A stretch of DNA of 64,000 bases from Pleodorina starrii (Eukaryota; Chlorophyta; Chlorophyceae; Chlamydomonadales; Volvocaceae): positions 731,501 to 795,500 of the forward strand of contig BRXU01000021.1 in the NCBI GenBank assembly GCA_030267565.1, given 5' to 3'. Within the stretch, counting starts at the first letter, position 1; each line of letters opens with the position of its first letter. Under the pieces are notes generated by a model. It did no database searches and was not told where the DNA came from. It saw only the letters and a program-made list of their open reading frames with translations. The position numbers and the translations under genes are program-made. Shown here piece by piece: positions 63,702 through 64,000 of this stretch.

Positions 63702-64000
63702 TGCGCCTTGCATGGCAGCCCGGTGGCGATCTGACAGCCGGACCCTGGTGTAGAACTATAGCCCATCGGAACCGGCGTGTTGCACGCTGCACGGCGGTCG
63801 TTTCGGTTGTGTGTCCGCGCGAATGAGGTTGCGGATGGGAGGGCTGTCGTTTAAGTTGGGGGTGTATCGGTTCGCCAGGCCCCTTTCCGGGGAATCCCCA
63901 CTTCCCTCGCCCCACAACCCTTCCGTGGCCGTTCTACGGCAGCCCGGTGGCGATCCGACAGCCGGCCCCTGGTGTAGAACTCTGGTCCATCGGAACCGGG
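63702..64000. repeat. ~65 bp direct repeat, two copies 230 bp apart
   Basis: GGCAGCCCGGTGGCGATC begins both copies (63715 and about 63941). They continue through CCTGGTGTAGAACT to CATCGGAACCGG with a few differences. The second runs off the window end, so a longer array may follow. Confidence 0.75.

Overview
This is nuclear DNA of a eukaryote, most likely a chlorophyte green alga. The dominant repeat is an L1-type non-LTR retrotransposon (LINE). It has very GC-rich codons and carries TGTAA 12 nt before its poly(A) tail, which is the usual green-algal polyadenylation signal in place of AATAAA. The window also holds tRNA-derived SINEs and a KDZ-type DNA transposon. No ordinary host gene can be supported anywhere; almost everything readable is mobile or tandemly repeated DNA. 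The species cannot be named from the sequence alone.

Region by region. 1-1097: a ~290 bp tandem repeat. 1098-8060: truncated LINE copies nested in each other, a tandemly duplicated 1.79 kb copy, and a palindrome. 8061-21657: a ~219 bp satellite with higher-order structure, interrupted by one LINE insertion. 21658-44262: at least four layers of LINE-into-LINE insertion. At their core is the longest copy (26359-33874, part of ORF1 plus an intact 1610-codon ORF2); a 7.85 kb segment containing ORF2 is tandemly duplicated, giving a second intact ORF2 at 35417-40249. 44550-56154: a large inverted duplication of LINE DNA with a ~1 kb spacer. Later LINE and SINE insertions hit only one arm, so the other arm keeps the empty site. 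56155-64000: lower-GC flank with a SINE, a 1.27 kb KDZ transposon with terminal inverted repeats and an 8 bp target duplication, a KDZ-like relic, a 120 bp MITE, several tandem repeats and two micro-fragments of the LINE.

How the parts relate. Autonomous LINE ORF2 supplies an APE-type endonuclease and a reverse transcriptase. Most copies are 5'-truncated, end in poly(A) and are flanked by 3-15 bp target-site duplications (TSDs), as expected of target-primed reverse transcription. Poly(A)-tailed SINE-B elements, poly(A)-only insertions and a chimeric insertion look like by-products of the same machinery. SINE-A has TTAA-repeat tails and 13-15 bp TSDs, and may use another LINE. The one-family, self-inserting cluster next to a satellite resembles Zepp/ZeppL clusters that mark putative centromeres in Coccomyxa and Chlamydomonas. 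That centromere reading is an inference.
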